Shown here in pieces: positions 1-9,153 of a stretch of DNA of 64,000 nucleotides. Positions within the stretch are counted from its first letter, which is position 1, and each line of letters starts with the position of its first letter. This stretch comes from Sphingobium terrigena (GTDB taxonomy: Bacteria > Pseudomonadota > Alphaproteobacteria > Sphingomonadales > Sphingomonadaceae). Made by a program: the position numbers and the translations under genes. The notes below the pieces were generated by a model, which was not told the origin of the DNA, searched no databases, and saw only the letters and a program-made list of their open reading frames with translations. The stretch covers positions 18,235-82,234 of the forward strand of contig NZ_QVRA01000020.1 in assembly GCF_003591655.1 (NCBI RefSeq), read 5' to 3'.

Positions 1-1185
1 CGTCACACCGCGTTCGGCATTCTGCAGCGCGAAATCGATCGAACGGGTGAGGTCGTTCAGCATCTGATAGGCGAGGGTGAGCGCCACGAGTTCATCCGTG
101 TCGGCTATGACGCTATCGGTGAGGCCCTGCCGCACGCCCCATTCGAGCAGGCGATAGACCGGTAAGGTCCGCACATTGGCGACGAACTGCTTTTCCTCCG
201 TGGTCAGCGCCGCGCGCGTCCGGATCTTGACGGAGATCGCCTCCATCCGCTCGCGCGTCAGTATCAGCGCACCGCGACCTGCGCCGTTCACTGAACAATC
301 CGCGGCAGTCGCGGGGATGTTGAGCGCTCGGGTCGGCACGCGACCGGTCAGGAAATCGTCGGCGCTCTCGGTATCCTGGCGCGGGCAGGCGGGAATGGCC
401 GAGAAGAGCGGTACCTTGTCGTTGGCATCCCAGCGCATATAGACGTCGCCGACCCGTGCCCGCATGACGCCCGCCCAGTCGGATGCGCCGACACGCGCGG
501 CGGCGTGCGCCAGCAGCGAACCGGTCTTGAAGATGTCCGTGACCTCGGCCGGGCAATTGGCCAGCGCCTCCTTCAGATCCTCGGTCGGATTTCCCTTGTT
601 GGCCTGGATCTTCTCGCGGCTCTGCTGCCAGCTATTGGCATAGCCTTCTCGGATCGACTTGTAGCCGGTCATTTCCTCGACGATGCCCGACATATTGTCG
701 TCGCCCTTCGCAATCTGGACCATGCGATTGGCAAGACGACAGTCGTTCACCTGAATAGAGTTCAGGAAATTGGTCGCCGCCTCCATTTTTGAAATAATAT
801 TACCCATCTTCTCATCCAGCGTTTCCAGAAGATATTGGAAGGCGACGGCCGGCGCGGCCTGCAGGATGGTCTCCAGCTTCTGGACGAGATAATCGGGATC
901 GAGGAACGACATGCCGCCAAGGAACATGTCGATGCCGCCGCAGCCCGCCTTCACCTTGGGCAGCGTCAGACTCATGAGATAATCGTCATGGACATCGACG
1001 CGGCCCGACATGCCGCCCGCGGTCACATAGCCCCGGGTCTGGTCCTCGAAGCTGCCGGGCGAGGTATAGGTGACATTATCGAACCAGCTCTCGGCCCAAC
1101 CCTGGGCGTGGGCCGGAACTGACTGGCCGCATGAAGCTGCAATCAGGCAGAGCGCGAGAAACGGGCGGCGTATAGTATAGGCCAT
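1..1185 (-). CDS. traH: Conjugal transfer protein TraH (C-terminus beyond window)
   Basis: F-type pilus assembly / mating-pair protein that acts in the periplasm and outer membrane. The frame is open from an ATG at 1185 to the left edge with no stop, so 395 residues are visible. A signal peptide ends near AHA-Q (residue 28). It is followed by the family hallmark at residues 82-100, CGGIDMFLGGMSFLDPDYL. Several further Cys are visible, matching the need for disulfide formation by the thioredoxin-fold proteins encoded just upstream. Last visible gene of the tra operon; traG would be expected next. Family call is firm; full length is unknown. Confidence 0.93.
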   Translation of the reverse strand, partial: MAYTIRRPFLALCLIAASCGQSVPAHAQGWAESWFDNVTYTSPGSFEDQTRGYVTAGGMSGRVDVHDDYLMSLTLPKVKAGCGGIDMFLGGMSFLDPDYLVQKLETILQAAPAVAFQYLLETLDEKMGNIISKMEAATNFLNSIQVNDCRLANRMVQIAKGDDNMSGIVEEMTGYKSIREGYANSWQQSREKIQANKGNPTEDLKEALANCPAEVTDIFKTGSLLAHAAARVGASDWAGVMRARVGDVYMRWDANDKVPLFSAIPACPRQDTESADDFLTGRVPTRALNIPATAADCSVNGAGRGALILTRERMEAISVKIRTRAALTTEEKQFVANVRTLPVYRLLEWGVRQGLTDSVIADTDELVALTLAYQMLNDLTRSIDFALQNAERGVT

Positions 1186-1231
1186 GACAGGTTTCCTGAA
1201 GGCAAGAGTTTGTGACACAGCCCCGGCACGA

Positions 1232-1834
1232 TCAGCGTCCTTTCCGATTGGAAGAGACCGGCGCCCTCACGCCGACAATTCCGGTAAATTTGGACATGGC
1301 GCGCACACCCACCGCGGCACGCGCCCCGGCCAGCATCCGGGCGGCAAGCCAGGCGTTGCGCGCGATATTGGCGCAATGATCGGTGCCGATCGCGATGGGC
1401 ACCATGCGGCCCGGATCAGCCATTGGCCGCACCCATGCGACCGGGTTTCCGACCCAGGGTAGGCCAAGGCGCCCCGATCGGAGGGCCGCTTCCTCAACCC
1501 CAAGCGTCCGGATCTGCCAGCCATAGCGGCCACGGAATGCCAGAAGCTTCGTCCAGAGATCGCCGCAGGGCAGGCAGCCGGGCGCCGTGCTTATCTCGAT
1601 CACATAGAGCGATGCCTGATCGCGCAGCATGATCTCGAAGTCGGGCGGAAAATCGCGCGTCACCGGCACGCGCGAAAGCCACAGGCGCATGTCCGCAGCC
1701 GTCGACACCGGATGGATGGCCGCCCGCCGAGCGACGTCCCGGTCCGCCTGCTGTGCGAGGACGCTCGCCGGCAGCACTATCAGTGGCGTCAGCAGCGAGA
1801 CGCCGCAGACCAGCGCGGAACCCAGGCGCCTCAT
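1232..1834 (-). CDS. Thioredoxin-fold periplasmic protein in the TrbB position
   Basis: A 200-residue exported protein with an N-terminal signal peptide (cleavage after VLA-Q near residue 27) and one thioredoxin-like CLPC motif (residues about 86-89, context APGCLPCGDLW). It overlaps traF by 4 bp (ATGA). In the F plasmid the thioredoxin-like TrbB lies between traF and traH, which is where this gene lies. Its likely role is disulfide formation or isomerisation in Cys-rich Tra proteins (TraN, TraU, TraH). The fold is inferred from the motif only, so the name TrbB is positional. Confidence 0.75.
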   Translation of the reverse strand: MRRLGSALVCGVSLLTPLIVLPASVLAQQADRDVARRAAIHPVSTAADMRLWLSRVPVTRDFPPDFEIMLRDQASLYVIEISTAPGCLPCGDLWTKLLAFRGRYGWQIRTLGVEEAALRSGRLGLPWVGNPVAWVRPMADPGRMVPIAIGTDHCANIARNAWLAARMLAGARAAVGVRAMSKFTGIVGVRAPVSSNRKGR

Positions 1835-2718
1835 GGCCTACGCTCCCTGGCATCGACGAGATCGCCGCCGATCACGCGCGGATCGGTCGAGGAGACGGGG
1901 CCATTGGCCAGCGCATCGAAGAAGCCGTCTTCCTCGCCCGCGCCGGTCAGCCACTGCTCCGGGCGGATGTCGCCGCTCAGCAATCGCACGGCCTGATAGG
2001 CCATCTGCGCGAGATTGGGGTATGTCTCGACCCCAGCGGCAATCACCATGCGCTGGGGACTGCCCCGACGGATGACCATGGTGGTCGGCGTCACCTCGAC
2101 TCCGAACCGTTGCTTGAGGTCCGGCCTGCGGTCGAGGTCCATCAGGCTCACCTGCCAGCCCATGTCATCCTGGAACCGCTGGACGATCGGCCACTGCACC
2201 CTGCAATAGCCGCAGGATTCCCGGGCAAACATGACGAGCGCGAATTCCCCGGCCTTGGACTGCAGATATTGGCGGCGGACCTGGTCCTTCTGCGCCCCCA
2301 TCGCATCGCGGGCCTCGCCCACCATCGGATTGGCGGCTTTGGCATTGAGCTGCGGATGCGTCAGCATGGCAAGCTGGGTGACGCCGGCAAAGGCGCGGGC
2401 CTTGCGTCGGGCAAAATCCTGCAGCCGCCAGAAATCCGCGACCGCGTCGATCGTGAGGACGGTGGCGGCATAGTCGCGTTGCTCGACGATGAGCTTCGCG
2501 ATCCGGGGTGGCGACCATTTGGCCAGTTCCACCATCGGCGGGATGACCGGCTTGGGGACCGTTTCATCCTGCGCCTCTTCTTCAGCGCCGGATTTGGGTG
2601 TCTCGTACCACCAGTAGCCCCGTGCCGCACGATCGCCCGCGCTCGCAGGCGCCGTTTGCGCGCACGCAGGACCGGCGGACAGGAGCAAGGCCACACCCAG
2701 TAAGAGCATGCGCCTCAC
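1831..2718 (-). CDS. traF: Conjugal transfer pilus assembly protein TraF
   Basis: 295 residues with a signal peptide (cleavage near CAQ-T, about residue 21) and a C-terminal thioredoxin-like domain with an active-site pair CGYC in the segment ESCGYCRVQWP, followed by the cis-Pro loop VEVTPTTM. F-plasmid TraF has this layout but lacks the CxxC; many other F-type systems keep it, as here. It acts in the periplasm during pilus assembly with TraH, TraW and TraU. Start ATG overlaps the stop of the upstream S26 peptidase by 4 bp (ATGA). Confidence 0.92.
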   Translation of the reverse strand: MRRMLLLGVALLLSAGPACAQTAPASAGDRAARGYWWYETPKSGAEEEAQDETVPKPVIPPMVELAKWSPPRIAKLIVEQRDYAATVLTIDAVADFWRLQDFARRKARAFAGVTQLAMLTHPQLNAKAANPMVGEARDAMGAQKDQVRRQYLQSKAGEFALVMFARESCGYCRVQWPIVQRFQDDMGWQVSLMDLDRRPDLKQRFGVEVTPTTMVIRRGSPQRMVIAAGVETYPNLAQMAYQAVRLLSGDIRPEQWLTGAGEEDGFFDALANGPVSSTDPRVIGGDLVDARERRP

Positions 2719-3311
2719 AGCAGCTTCTCCATGCGCGTGAGCCGCTCGATCGCGACCGGGCCATAATAGCGGCTGTCATATCCGTCGGGATGCCGCGAAC
2801 CGACGAAGATCATCCCCTCGGGAATGCGCGCGCTTTCCGGCTGCCAATGAACGAGTGTCTTGCCATTGCGCGCTGCAGATTTGCTGACACCCATCAGTGT
2901 GCCATTGCAATAATACCAGCCATTCCGGGCCAGCCCGCCATATCCGGGTTTCTCGACTATGCTGATCCGGTCGCCAGGCAGACAGAGCGCATATTTGGTG
3001 ATCGCGACAGGCTTCGGGCCGGCTACCGGATCGGAAAATGTGAAGGATATGAGATCGCCGCGACGGATTGGCCCCGGAGATCGATGGACCACCCATGCGT
3101 CGATCGACGGCGTCATGACCAGGGTGATCTGCGGCATCGCCCACCAGGCGAAGAGACCGATGGGCAGCACGATGCCATAGGCCTTGAGCAGCTGGGCAGG
3201 CCGCGCCGGTTGCCCAAGACCGTTTGCGCCGAGCGCCACCGCCGCCCGGAGCGGCAGATCCTTAAGTTCGCGCCAGAGACGGTTACCGGCGCGCCAGGTA
3301 AGCAAGAGCAT
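2715..3311 (-). CDS. S26 family signal peptidase of the T4SS (TraF/TrhF type)
   Basis: A 198-residue membrane-anchored serine peptidase of the TraF/TrhF (LepB-like) group, which matures or cyclises pilins or processes Tra proteins. One hydrophobic helix (YGIVLPIGLFAWWAM) precedes a conserved Ser region (TPSID) and the Lys-containing box ITKYALCLPGDRI, the usual Ser/Lys pair of the family. Near the C-terminus is a GxxxxSxDSRYYGPV segment typical of S26 enzymes. The ATG at 3311 is preferred over longer frames because AAGGAGGAGGT lies just upstream. It overlaps the end of trbC by 29 bp. Confidence 0.88.
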   Translation of the reverse strand: MLLLTWRAGNRLWRELKDLPLRAAVALGANGLGQPARPAQLLKAYGIVLPIGLFAWWAMPQITLVMTPSIDAWVVHRSPGPIRRGDLISFTFSDPVAGPKPVAITKYALCLPGDRISIVEKPGYGGLARNGWYYCNGTLMGVSKSAARNGKTLVHWQPESARIPEGMIFVGSRHPDGYDSRYYGPVAIERLTRMEKLL

Positions 3312-4173
3312 CTCGCACCTCCTCCTTGCCGCCAAGACGGCCATATTCCTCGAGCAATCCGGAAAGGGCAGCGTCGCCCAGCACGATGTGCGCGGCGCGC
3401 GGGCTGGCCTCGTCACGCTCGCAATAAGGAAGAGTCGGATCGCCCGGGATCATCGCCAGCGCGGGCACCTGGGTGACGCCATGCTGGCGGAACACCAGGG
3501 GATCGACGATGACCTGCACGTCGCGCATCGCGCAGGCGGGACCTTCGCAATCGGGATCGCGGCGCAATATGGCGGCCGACAATTTCGCCATCGGTGCGAC
3601 CTGCCGCATCCCGCCCGGCATGCCGCGGAAGGCCATCACGCCGCTGGCGCGTTCGAGCTGGCCGGCATAGGTGCGCAGCGTCTCGACCGGCATTGAGGAG
3701 GAGACGAACAGCACGGGAACCCAGCGTTTCGCGCTCGCCCTGGATACGACGCCGGCCAGCGCCGCCTCTTCGGGCTGTTCAAGGCCCAGGGCCTGGGCGA
3801 TACGACGGCTCGCGACCTCCCGCTCGAGGGCCAATGCATCACGAGCCGCCGCGACATCGGCCTCCACCCGTTTCGCCATGGCGGGATTCTGCTTGCGCCT
3901 GTTGATCCCCTCGAAAGCACGGCGCTGGGCGGCGGCATCCGCTTTGCCCGGTAGAAAAGGCGAGGCTTTCGTGGGAGTCTTGGCCCTGGCGGTGGCGCGC
4001 TTCACGCGCTCCATCGCCGCTTCGCCCTGATCCTGGATGCGCGTGCGAGCATTGCCACTCTGCTGCTGATCGGCCGCGCCCTGCGGTTCGCTTGCCCTGA
4101 CCAGCAGGGGAGCGAGGGCAATGGCTGCCAACAGGAGCGCGCGACTAGTTGTGGATCGTCTGCATATAGGCAT
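3283..4173 (-). CDS. trbC: Conjugal transfer pilus assembly protein TrbC
   Basis: 296 residues. Signal peptide (LLLAAIALAPLLVRA), then an Arg/Ala-rich spacer of about 120 residues, then the TrbC domain with the hallmark PVLFVSSSMP (about residues 152-161) and the later VIVDPLVFRQHGVTQVPAL segment. TrbC works with TraW in pilus assembly. The start ATG has AAGGA 8 nt upstream and lies inside the 3' end of the second traN gene. The long charged spacer is more extended than in F TrbC (212 aa). Confidence 0.9.
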   Translation of the reverse strand: MPICRRSTTSRALLLAAIALAPLLVRASEPQGAADQQQSGNARTRIQDQGEAAMERVKRATARAKTPTKASPFLPGKADAAAQRRAFEGINRRKQNPAMAKRVEADVAAARDALALEREVASRRIAQALGLEQPEEAALAGVVSRASAKRWVPVLFVSSSMPVETLRTYAGQLERASGVMAFRGMPGGMRQVAPMAKLSAAILRRDPDCEGPACAMRDVQVIVDPLVFRQHGVTQVPALAMIPGDPTLPYCERDEASPRAAHIVLGDAALSGLLEEYGRLGGKEEVRDALAYLARR

Positions 4174-5239
4174 CGATCTTGTCCTTCATGTCGATCTGGA
4201 TTTCGGATTGGGCGCGTGCCTCGATTTCCGCATAATATTCCGACAGGTCCATTCGCGAGAAATCGAGCGCCTGAAACTCTTGCGGAGTGAAGCCCCGGCA
4301 ATAGGGCTGCTTGGGAGTACCCCAGCCGATCGCGCTGAAAGCCTTCAATTGCGGCCGGCCTTGTTCCTGGATGATCCGGCCGAGCTTGGTATTGAAGCAG
4401 CAATGGCCGCGGGCTTTCTGGACGCAGATGCCGAGGATTTTCGAAGAACAATAGCTTCCGACCTCATGGCACATGCCCGAGCCGCGCAGCATGCCCACTT
4501 CCATGTCCTGTTGGTCGCAGCCCTGGAGCAGCACCTCGATCATGAAATTGACGGCCAGACTGATCGCGATCGATGTGGGATCGATGCCGACGATGATCGC
4601 GTTGGCCCCGGCACTTGCTGCCTGGCTCGCCGTCGCGCCCGCCTTGAAGGCGGTGTAGGCCGCTTTCATGCCGGTGAACACGCCCTTGGCAACGGCGATC
4701 TTGGTGCCGATCGACGAGATCGAACCACCCATGCCGTCCTTCACGATCTTGCCCTTATCCTTGCAGCAGTTCGAGAAGCTGGTCTTGAGCCCCGCCGGGC
4801 GGCATCGCGCGGCGCGTCCCGAGAAAATCTCAATCGTTCCAAGACAATTGCCGTCGGCATCGACACCGCCATCCGCCTCGACACCCGGATCGTCGACGAC
4901 CGGGTCATCGACGACGGGATTGACGCTGGTGTCGATGCAGGCATTGGCCGAGCAGGTCGGCGCGCCGCCGCTTGCCGGCACCGCGCAGGCAAATTGATCA
5001 CCGAGCGGGCAATGCATCGCCCCGGCCAAATCCGCCTCGCAGCGCGTTTCGCCGATCGGGCACATCCATCCGCCCGAACCGGTCAGATGGCAGCTCGCTG
5101 TCTCGCCGTCATCGGCCGCGTCGCCATTGCCGTTCAGATCGACCGCGCACAGCTGCTGCGCCAGCCCAGTTGCCGGCCATAGCGACAGGCTGGCACCGAC
5201 AAACAGGAGCGTCGAAAGAAGGGCGCGCGCCGGCGTCAT
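4145..5239 (-). CDS. traN: TraN C-terminal-type protein (second half of a split TraN)
   Basis: 364 residues with signal peptide (ATGLAQ) and many Cys. The region from about residue 155 to the end (TSFSNCCKDKG ... GCDQQDMEVGMLRGSGMCHEVGSYC ... CCFNTKLGRIIQEQGRPQL) is the conserved C-terminal domain of TraN, the outer-membrane mating-pair stabilisation protein. The N-terminal part carries short Cys repeats and a low-complexity VDDP stretch. F TraN is one protein of about 600 aa; here a second Cys-rich gene precedes it with a 4-bp ATGA overlap, so the function seems divided between two secreted proteins. Confidence 0.85.
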   Translation of the reverse strand: MTPARALLSTLLFVGASLSLWPATGLAQQLCAVDLNGNGDAADDGETASCHLTGSGGWMCPIGETRCEADLAGAMHCPLGDQFACAVPASGGAPTCSANACIDTSVNPVVDDPVVDDPGVEADGGVDADGNCLGTIEIFSGRAARCRPAGLKTSFSNCCKDKGKIVKDGMGGSISSIGTKIAVAKGVFTGMKAAYTAFKAGATASQAASAGANAIIVGIDPTSIAISLAVNFMIEVLLQGCDQQDMEVGMLRGSGMCHEVGSYCSSKILGICVQKARGHCCFNTKLGRIIQEQGRPQLKAFSAIGWGTPKQPYCRGFTPQEFQALDFSRMDLSEYYAEIEARAQSEIQIDMKDKIDAYMQTIHN

Positions 5240-7167
5240 CGCACGGCACCCGTGCAGACCATATCCGCGCCGCCCAGGCGCACGGTCTGCATCATCACCA
5301 CCGCTTCGGGAAAATCATCGATGCAGCCGCAGCCCTGCACCAGCTCATCGCCCTCGCCTGCGGGGCAGACATTGCTGTCCTGGCAGGCGTGATAGAAAAA
5401 GTCCCAACCGGTCGGGTTCGTCTGCTTCGAGCCGGTCACACCGTCGGGCGCAGCGGCGCTATTGGCCTGAGCCTTGCGCGTCTTGCAGATGGGCTCGCAA
5501 GCATTAACGCTGCCACGATCCGGAAGCGAGAAGTCGCGGGTTGTCAGGCTATAGCCGCCATCGGCCGTCCGCACCCGGTCGGCCAGCAGCGTCTCGGTCG
5601 AACGATCGATGATATAGGCGCCGCGCGACAGATCGGGCTGGGGAACTGCACCTTGATCGACCGTGCAGGCATAATTGCGCTGGCGCGCGAAGAAATCCCG
5701 GCTGACCTGCATCGCGCAGGCACCCGTGCCCATCTGGCGGGTCTGGGGCAGGGGGCTGAGCCCGGTCTTGACGCCATTGCGGACGGTGGTGACGCCGTCC
5801 ACATCCTCATCGTTGAGCCGGCATGTCGCATTCGACGCATAACCCGAGCACGTGTCGACAAGCTGCTCGGACGTCTTGCAGCCGGGCTCCACCTGCGCCT
5901 CGATCGCGGCATAGGCCTCGCCGCCATCGGCAACCGCGACACGCAGCCATATGTCATGATCGCCCTTCGTCAGCCTGCCCGTGATATCGAGATTGGGATA
6001 GGCATAGAAGGCGCCCTTCTCCTCGCATTTCCCTGGCGGCAGCCCCATGCCGGTCCAGCCCTGCGGTCCTGACCCCACCAGTTCGCCGTCGATCCGGATC
6101 TGTGCCCAGTCATCGGCCCCGAAGCGGGTCAGGAGAACCTGCTGCAGCCTGTCGGGCTCCTTGACGCGCAGCGTCATGTGGAAATCGAAGATGGTGCAGG
6201 ATCCGCCGGAAAGACTGTTGTCAGCCGGCGACCCCATGAGGAAGACGCGCCGCCCAGGCACCGAGTCATCGGTCGCATAGCCGCCCGAGACCCGATCGAT
6301 GATCTTTTCGGGCGTTATCTCCTCGAGCGTGATCCGACGGGTCACGGTGCAGCTCCGATTGATCTGCGACCGGCCGGTTCCTGTGGATGAAGCCGACAGC
6401 GCCTGAAACACGCTGCTCGCCTCTGCCGCTTTGAAGGCATCGTCGGCGATGGCGTTCGGATTGGCCTTGTAGGCGGTGGCGCCGATCTGCGGCTGCGCCG
6501 CGCAGGATGTGGTCTGCGCGCCGATATAGCGGATGACGGGGCCATCGATGGACGCCTGGGCGATGCCGATACGCGGATCGCTCGTGGTGAGAGCGCCGAC
6601 CACGCCGCCGCCCAAATCTTTCAGCACCGAGGCCATATTGCCCCAGGCAAGATTGCTGCCGCAGCTGTTGTTGACGCAGTAACAGCCGGCAAGGTCCGTC
6701 AGCTCGACCTCGCTGAGCTTGAGCGATCCCGACGCGGCAGTATCCCAGCGGAAGAAGCGGCAGGCGTCCCACGTACCCGGCGTACAGGAGATGATCCCGT
6801 TGGCGCAGATACCCGAGACGGGAACAGGTACCATCATCGCTTCATCGAAGCTGCCGTCGAGATCGCGGTCGCGCGAAATGCTGAGCGTTCCGATATCTCC
6901 GCTCTCATTGGGCTGCGCGAGCAGTTCGAGCAATGTCGCGCTTTTCTGGCAGGCGAGGTTGGGCGTGAAGGTCTTTGAGGAATCGATCGTGCTAATCGCC
7001 TCTCCGGCGAGGCCCGGCGTCACATAGTTGCCGAGGATTGCATCGCTGTCCGCACTCTTCGCCCGCGCGGACGCGGCCGCGGCACGGGCGCGATCCTCCG
7101 CCGTCTGGGCGTGAAGCGATACGGGCAGGCTGAGCGCCGTCATCAAGAGCAGGGCGCACTTCCTCAT
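5236..7167 (-). CDS. traN: TraN-like Cys-rich secreted protein (first half of a split TraN)
   Basis: 643 residues, signal peptide cleaved near LHAQ (residue 21), about 35 Cys spread over the length, and no clear membrane anchor. The middle (residues about 340-430) resembles a beta-sandwich surface domain (FLMGSPADNS ... RIDGELVGSGPQGWTGMG ... DIWLRVAVADGG). Position between traU and the TraN C-terminal gene, and the Cys density, support an outer-membrane mating-pair stabilisation role. N-terminal TraN regions diverge most because they contact recipient receptors, so family assignment is weaker than for the neighbour. Confidence 0.75.
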   Translation of the reverse strand: MRKCALLLMTALSLPVSLHAQTAEDRARAAAASARAKSADSDAILGNYVTPGLAGEAISTIDSSKTFTPNLACQKSATLLELLAQPNESGDIGTLSISRDRDLDGSFDEAMMVPVPVSGICANGIISCTPGTWDACRFFRWDTAASGSLKLSEVELTDLAGCYCVNNSCGSNLAWGNMASVLKDLGGGVVGALTTSDPRIGIAQASIDGPVIRYIGAQTTSCAAQPQIGATAYKANPNAIADDAFKAAEASSVFQALSASSTGTGRSQINRSCTVTRRITLEEITPEKIIDRVSGGYATDDSVPGRRVFLMGSPADNSLSGGSCTIFDFHMTLRVKEPDRLQQVLLTRFGADDWAQIRIDGELVGSGPQGWTGMGLPPGKCEEKGAFYAYPNLDITGRLTKGDHDIWLRVAVADGGEAYAAIEAQVEPGCKTSEQLVDTCSGYASNATCRLNDEDVDGVTTVRNGVKTGLSPLPQTRQMGTGACAMQVSRDFFARQRNYACTVDQGAVPQPDLSRGAYIIDRSTETLLADRVRTADGGYSLTTRDFSLPDRGSVNACEPICKTRKAQANSAAAPDGVTGSKQTNPTGWDFFYHACQDSNVCPAGEGDELVQGCGCIDDFPEAVVMMQTVRLGGADMVCTGAVR

Positions 7168-7487
7168 GGCCGGATCTCGCTCGGTATGACCCGCCTGGAG
7201 CCGCGCCGCAGCCGAAACAGGAGCGTGGATGGAACCGGGCCGGGCAGTTCCGCCCGAAACACTGCCTGCCCTTCGAAAACGGCCAGCGTGGCCACGACGA
7301 CATGCGGCGAGGAGGGGGGGACCGCATCATCGTTTGTCGTGGCCACGCCGACCGTCCGGCCGGCACCGCGGGGGCTATGCGGCGCCGGTCTAGCCGCGCA
7401 AGGAACGCCTGGCTCCATGGGGTGACGGGAAGGCCATCGGCTAATCCCAGGCGCACGGGCGCGGATCTGGCGAGGCAGACGGCTCAT
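7164..7487 (-). CDS. Small gene embedded between traU and traN, function unknown
   Basis: A 107-residue frame coupled at both ends: its ATG overlaps the traU stop (7484-7487, ATGA) and its TGA overlaps the traN-like start (7164-7167, ATGA). This double coupling is what supports it, since composition is otherwise Arg/Pro-rich (RLPRQIRARAP at the start). The middle part PHVVVATLAVFEGQAVFRAE and PSTLLFRLRRG looks like beta strands. No signal peptide or recognised domain. The frame stays open far upstream inside traU, so only the overlap fixes the start. Confidence 0.6.
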   Translation of the reverse strand: MSRLPRQIRARAPGISRWPSRHPMEPGVPCAARPAPHSPRGAGRTVGVATTNDDAVPPSSPHVVVATLAVFEGQAVFRAELPGPVPSTLLFRLRRGSRRVIPSEIRP

Positions 7488-8497
7488 GGCGTCGAGACTC
7501 CGGCACAGCAGATCGTCTTCTCGAACAACATGAACTGGGCATTGTCCTTGCCCGGCGCATGCTTGGCCGACGTCCAGAGCGCGCCAGGGCGACCGACATT
7601 GACGCAACTGCCGCCCTTGACCGGCTCCATCAGCTGGAACTTGTAGCGGCTCTTGGTCCAGACCGGCTGGGGAATGAACGAGCAGCCATCGGCCGAACTG
7701 ACGGTGAGGGCGCCAAGCCGTCCCATCATGAAAACCCCGCGCGCGGCGAGCCCCGCCCAGGCTTCGACACTGTCCCCGAAATGGATATCGCCCGCTACCG
7801 GATAGGTGGCGCCCCAGGAGCCCATGCACCAGAAGAGCGGATCGACGACCTTGCCGGCGGCCGCGGCGGCGCTGTCGGCCATGCAGGCAAGGCCAGCGGC
7901 GGGATTGCCGAACAGGATCGCCTCGGGCTGGATGATCGCACCCAGAGTCGCCGATTGCCAGGTCGGCAGCACTTCGGTGATCAGCGCTACATCGAAGCCA
8001 TTGTCCTCGATGCACGGCAGGTCGGTGAACATGTCGAGCATCTTCCAGACCGGCGCGATATAATAGTGCATCTGCGCGAACATCTTGCGGCTATTGGTGC
8101 CGTCCGAGATGCTGGTCTGGCTGCCCTGGAGCCTACCGCCGGTCGGCATGATGTCGGCGCCAAGCGCCATCATGCAGCCCGGTTCGGTCACGACATCGAC
8201 CATCCGACCCGGCGACCAGAAGCTGACCTTGACACCGAACCAGAAGGTCACGCCCTTGCGGCAGGCACACAGCGGCTTGGAGGCGGACTGGGCATCGAGC
8301 GCCTTGCCGAGCGGATCGCTTGGACCCACCTTCACGCCGCCGATGGTAATCGGGAAAATACAGTTCCAGCGCACTTTGGTGATGGGATTGAACACCGTGC
8401 CCGCCTCGCATTTGGAGGCATGGGCGGGAACCGCGACCGCCAGGGCGGCAAAACCGCAACCCAGCGCGAGCAATCTGCGAAGCGACACCATTTTCAT
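7484..8497 (-). CDS. traU: Conjugal transfer protein TraU
   Basis: 337 residues; signal peptide ending at AHA-S (about residue 27), Cys-rich mature part. Family signatures: the N-terminal WNCIFPITIGGVKVG segment, CACRKGVTFWFGVKVSFWSPGRMVDVV, and CMGSWGATYPVAG with the C-terminal ICCAG. TraU is periplasmic, acts with TraW/TrbC in pilus assembly, and is more important for DNA transfer than for pili in F. Start overlaps the traW stop by 4 bp. Confidence 0.95.
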   Translation of the reverse strand: MKMVSLRRLLALGCGFAALAVAVPAHASKCEAGTVFNPITKVRWNCIFPITIGGVKVGPSDPLGKALDAQSASKPLCACRKGVTFWFGVKVSFWSPGRMVDVVTEPGCMMALGADIMPTGGRLQGSQTSISDGTNSRKMFAQMHYYIAPVWKMLDMFTDLPCIEDNGFDVALITEVLPTWQSATLGAIIQPEAILFGNPAAGLACMADSAAAAAGKVVDPLFWCMGSWGATYPVAGDIHFGDSVEAWAGLAARGVFMMGRLGALTVSSADGCSFIPQPVWTKSRYKFQLMEPVKGGSCVNVGRPGALWTSAKHAPGKDNAQFMLFEKTICCAGVSTP

Positions 8498-9153
8498 CTC
8501 GCTGCCCTCCGGTCGGTTTTGCGCCTGTCGACCTCGGTGAGCACCAGCTTCTGCCCGGTTTGCGCGACGATTGCCGGCGCGACCTTCAGGCCAAGCCGCA
8601 CCTTGACGCGTTCCTCGAGCAGGAAGAGCGCCCTGCCGTGACGCTCGCCGAGCGTGATCGCATCGGCATCACCGGGGCTGCCGGCCGCAAGCAGGATGAA
8701 ATCTGCCGGCCTCGCGGTGCGCAGCGCCCAGGCCAGATCGCGCGGATGGACCACGATGAGCCGCTGCGGGAGCGACACATAGGCCAGGGGATTGAAGCTG
8801 TAGCCCCTGGCGTAGAGCAGCTTGCCGTCCGGGAGCCGAATGTCCTGTTCGAGGGTATAGAGAGGCACGACCGTCCGGTTCCGGTCGGCCTGGGCGATCC
8901 CGAGCGTTGCCGCCTTCATCGCCGACCAGTTCTCGCGCGGCCCGAAGGCACTCTTCATGTCTGGGACATGGGCGGCCCGGCCTTCGATCTCGCTCAGAGC
9001 GTCGGGCTCGGCGATCGGCCAGGTACGCCCGATCTTGCTGGTCGCCGCCATTGCCGTCGAAGGCGTCAGCACACCCATAGTCGTCGCGACCGCAGCGAGC
9101 AGTGGCAGGAGAGGACAGCGGCCGAAATGCCGATGTAACGACCTAGCGACCAT
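8494..9153 (-). CDS. traW: Conjugal transfer protein TraW
   Basis: 219 residues with signal peptide (PSTAMAA) and the typical TraW N-terminus of the mature protein, IGRTWPIAEPDALSEIE. It works with TrbC and TraU in the periplasm for pilus assembly. An in-frame ATG at 9180 exists, but the ATG at 9153 has GGGGGAG 8 nt upstream and gives only an 11-bp overlap with the preceding gene, so it is chosen. Confidence 0.92.
   Translation of the reverse strand: MVARSLHRHFGRCPLLPLLAAVATTMGVLTPSTAMAATSKIGRTWPIAEPDALSEIEGRAAHVPDMKSAFGPRENWSAMKAATLGIAQADRNRTVVPLYTLEQDIRLPDGKLLYARGYSFNPLAYVSLPQRLIVVHPRDLAWALRTARPADFILLAAGSPGDADAITLGERHGRALFLLEERVKVRLGLKVAPAIVAQTGQKLVLTEVDRRKTDRRAAR

Noticed and set aside
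1753..5182. Long plus-strand frames of up to 366 codons opposite the tra genes
   Set aside because: Antisense shadows of GC-rich genes; the minus frames carry clear Tra family motifs, signal peptides and ATGA overlaps.
7164..8015. A 283-codon minus frame across traU and the 107-aa gene
   Set aside because: Its upper part is a shadow of traU in another frame; only the segment after the traU stop (7164-7487) is supported by ATGA coupling at both ends.
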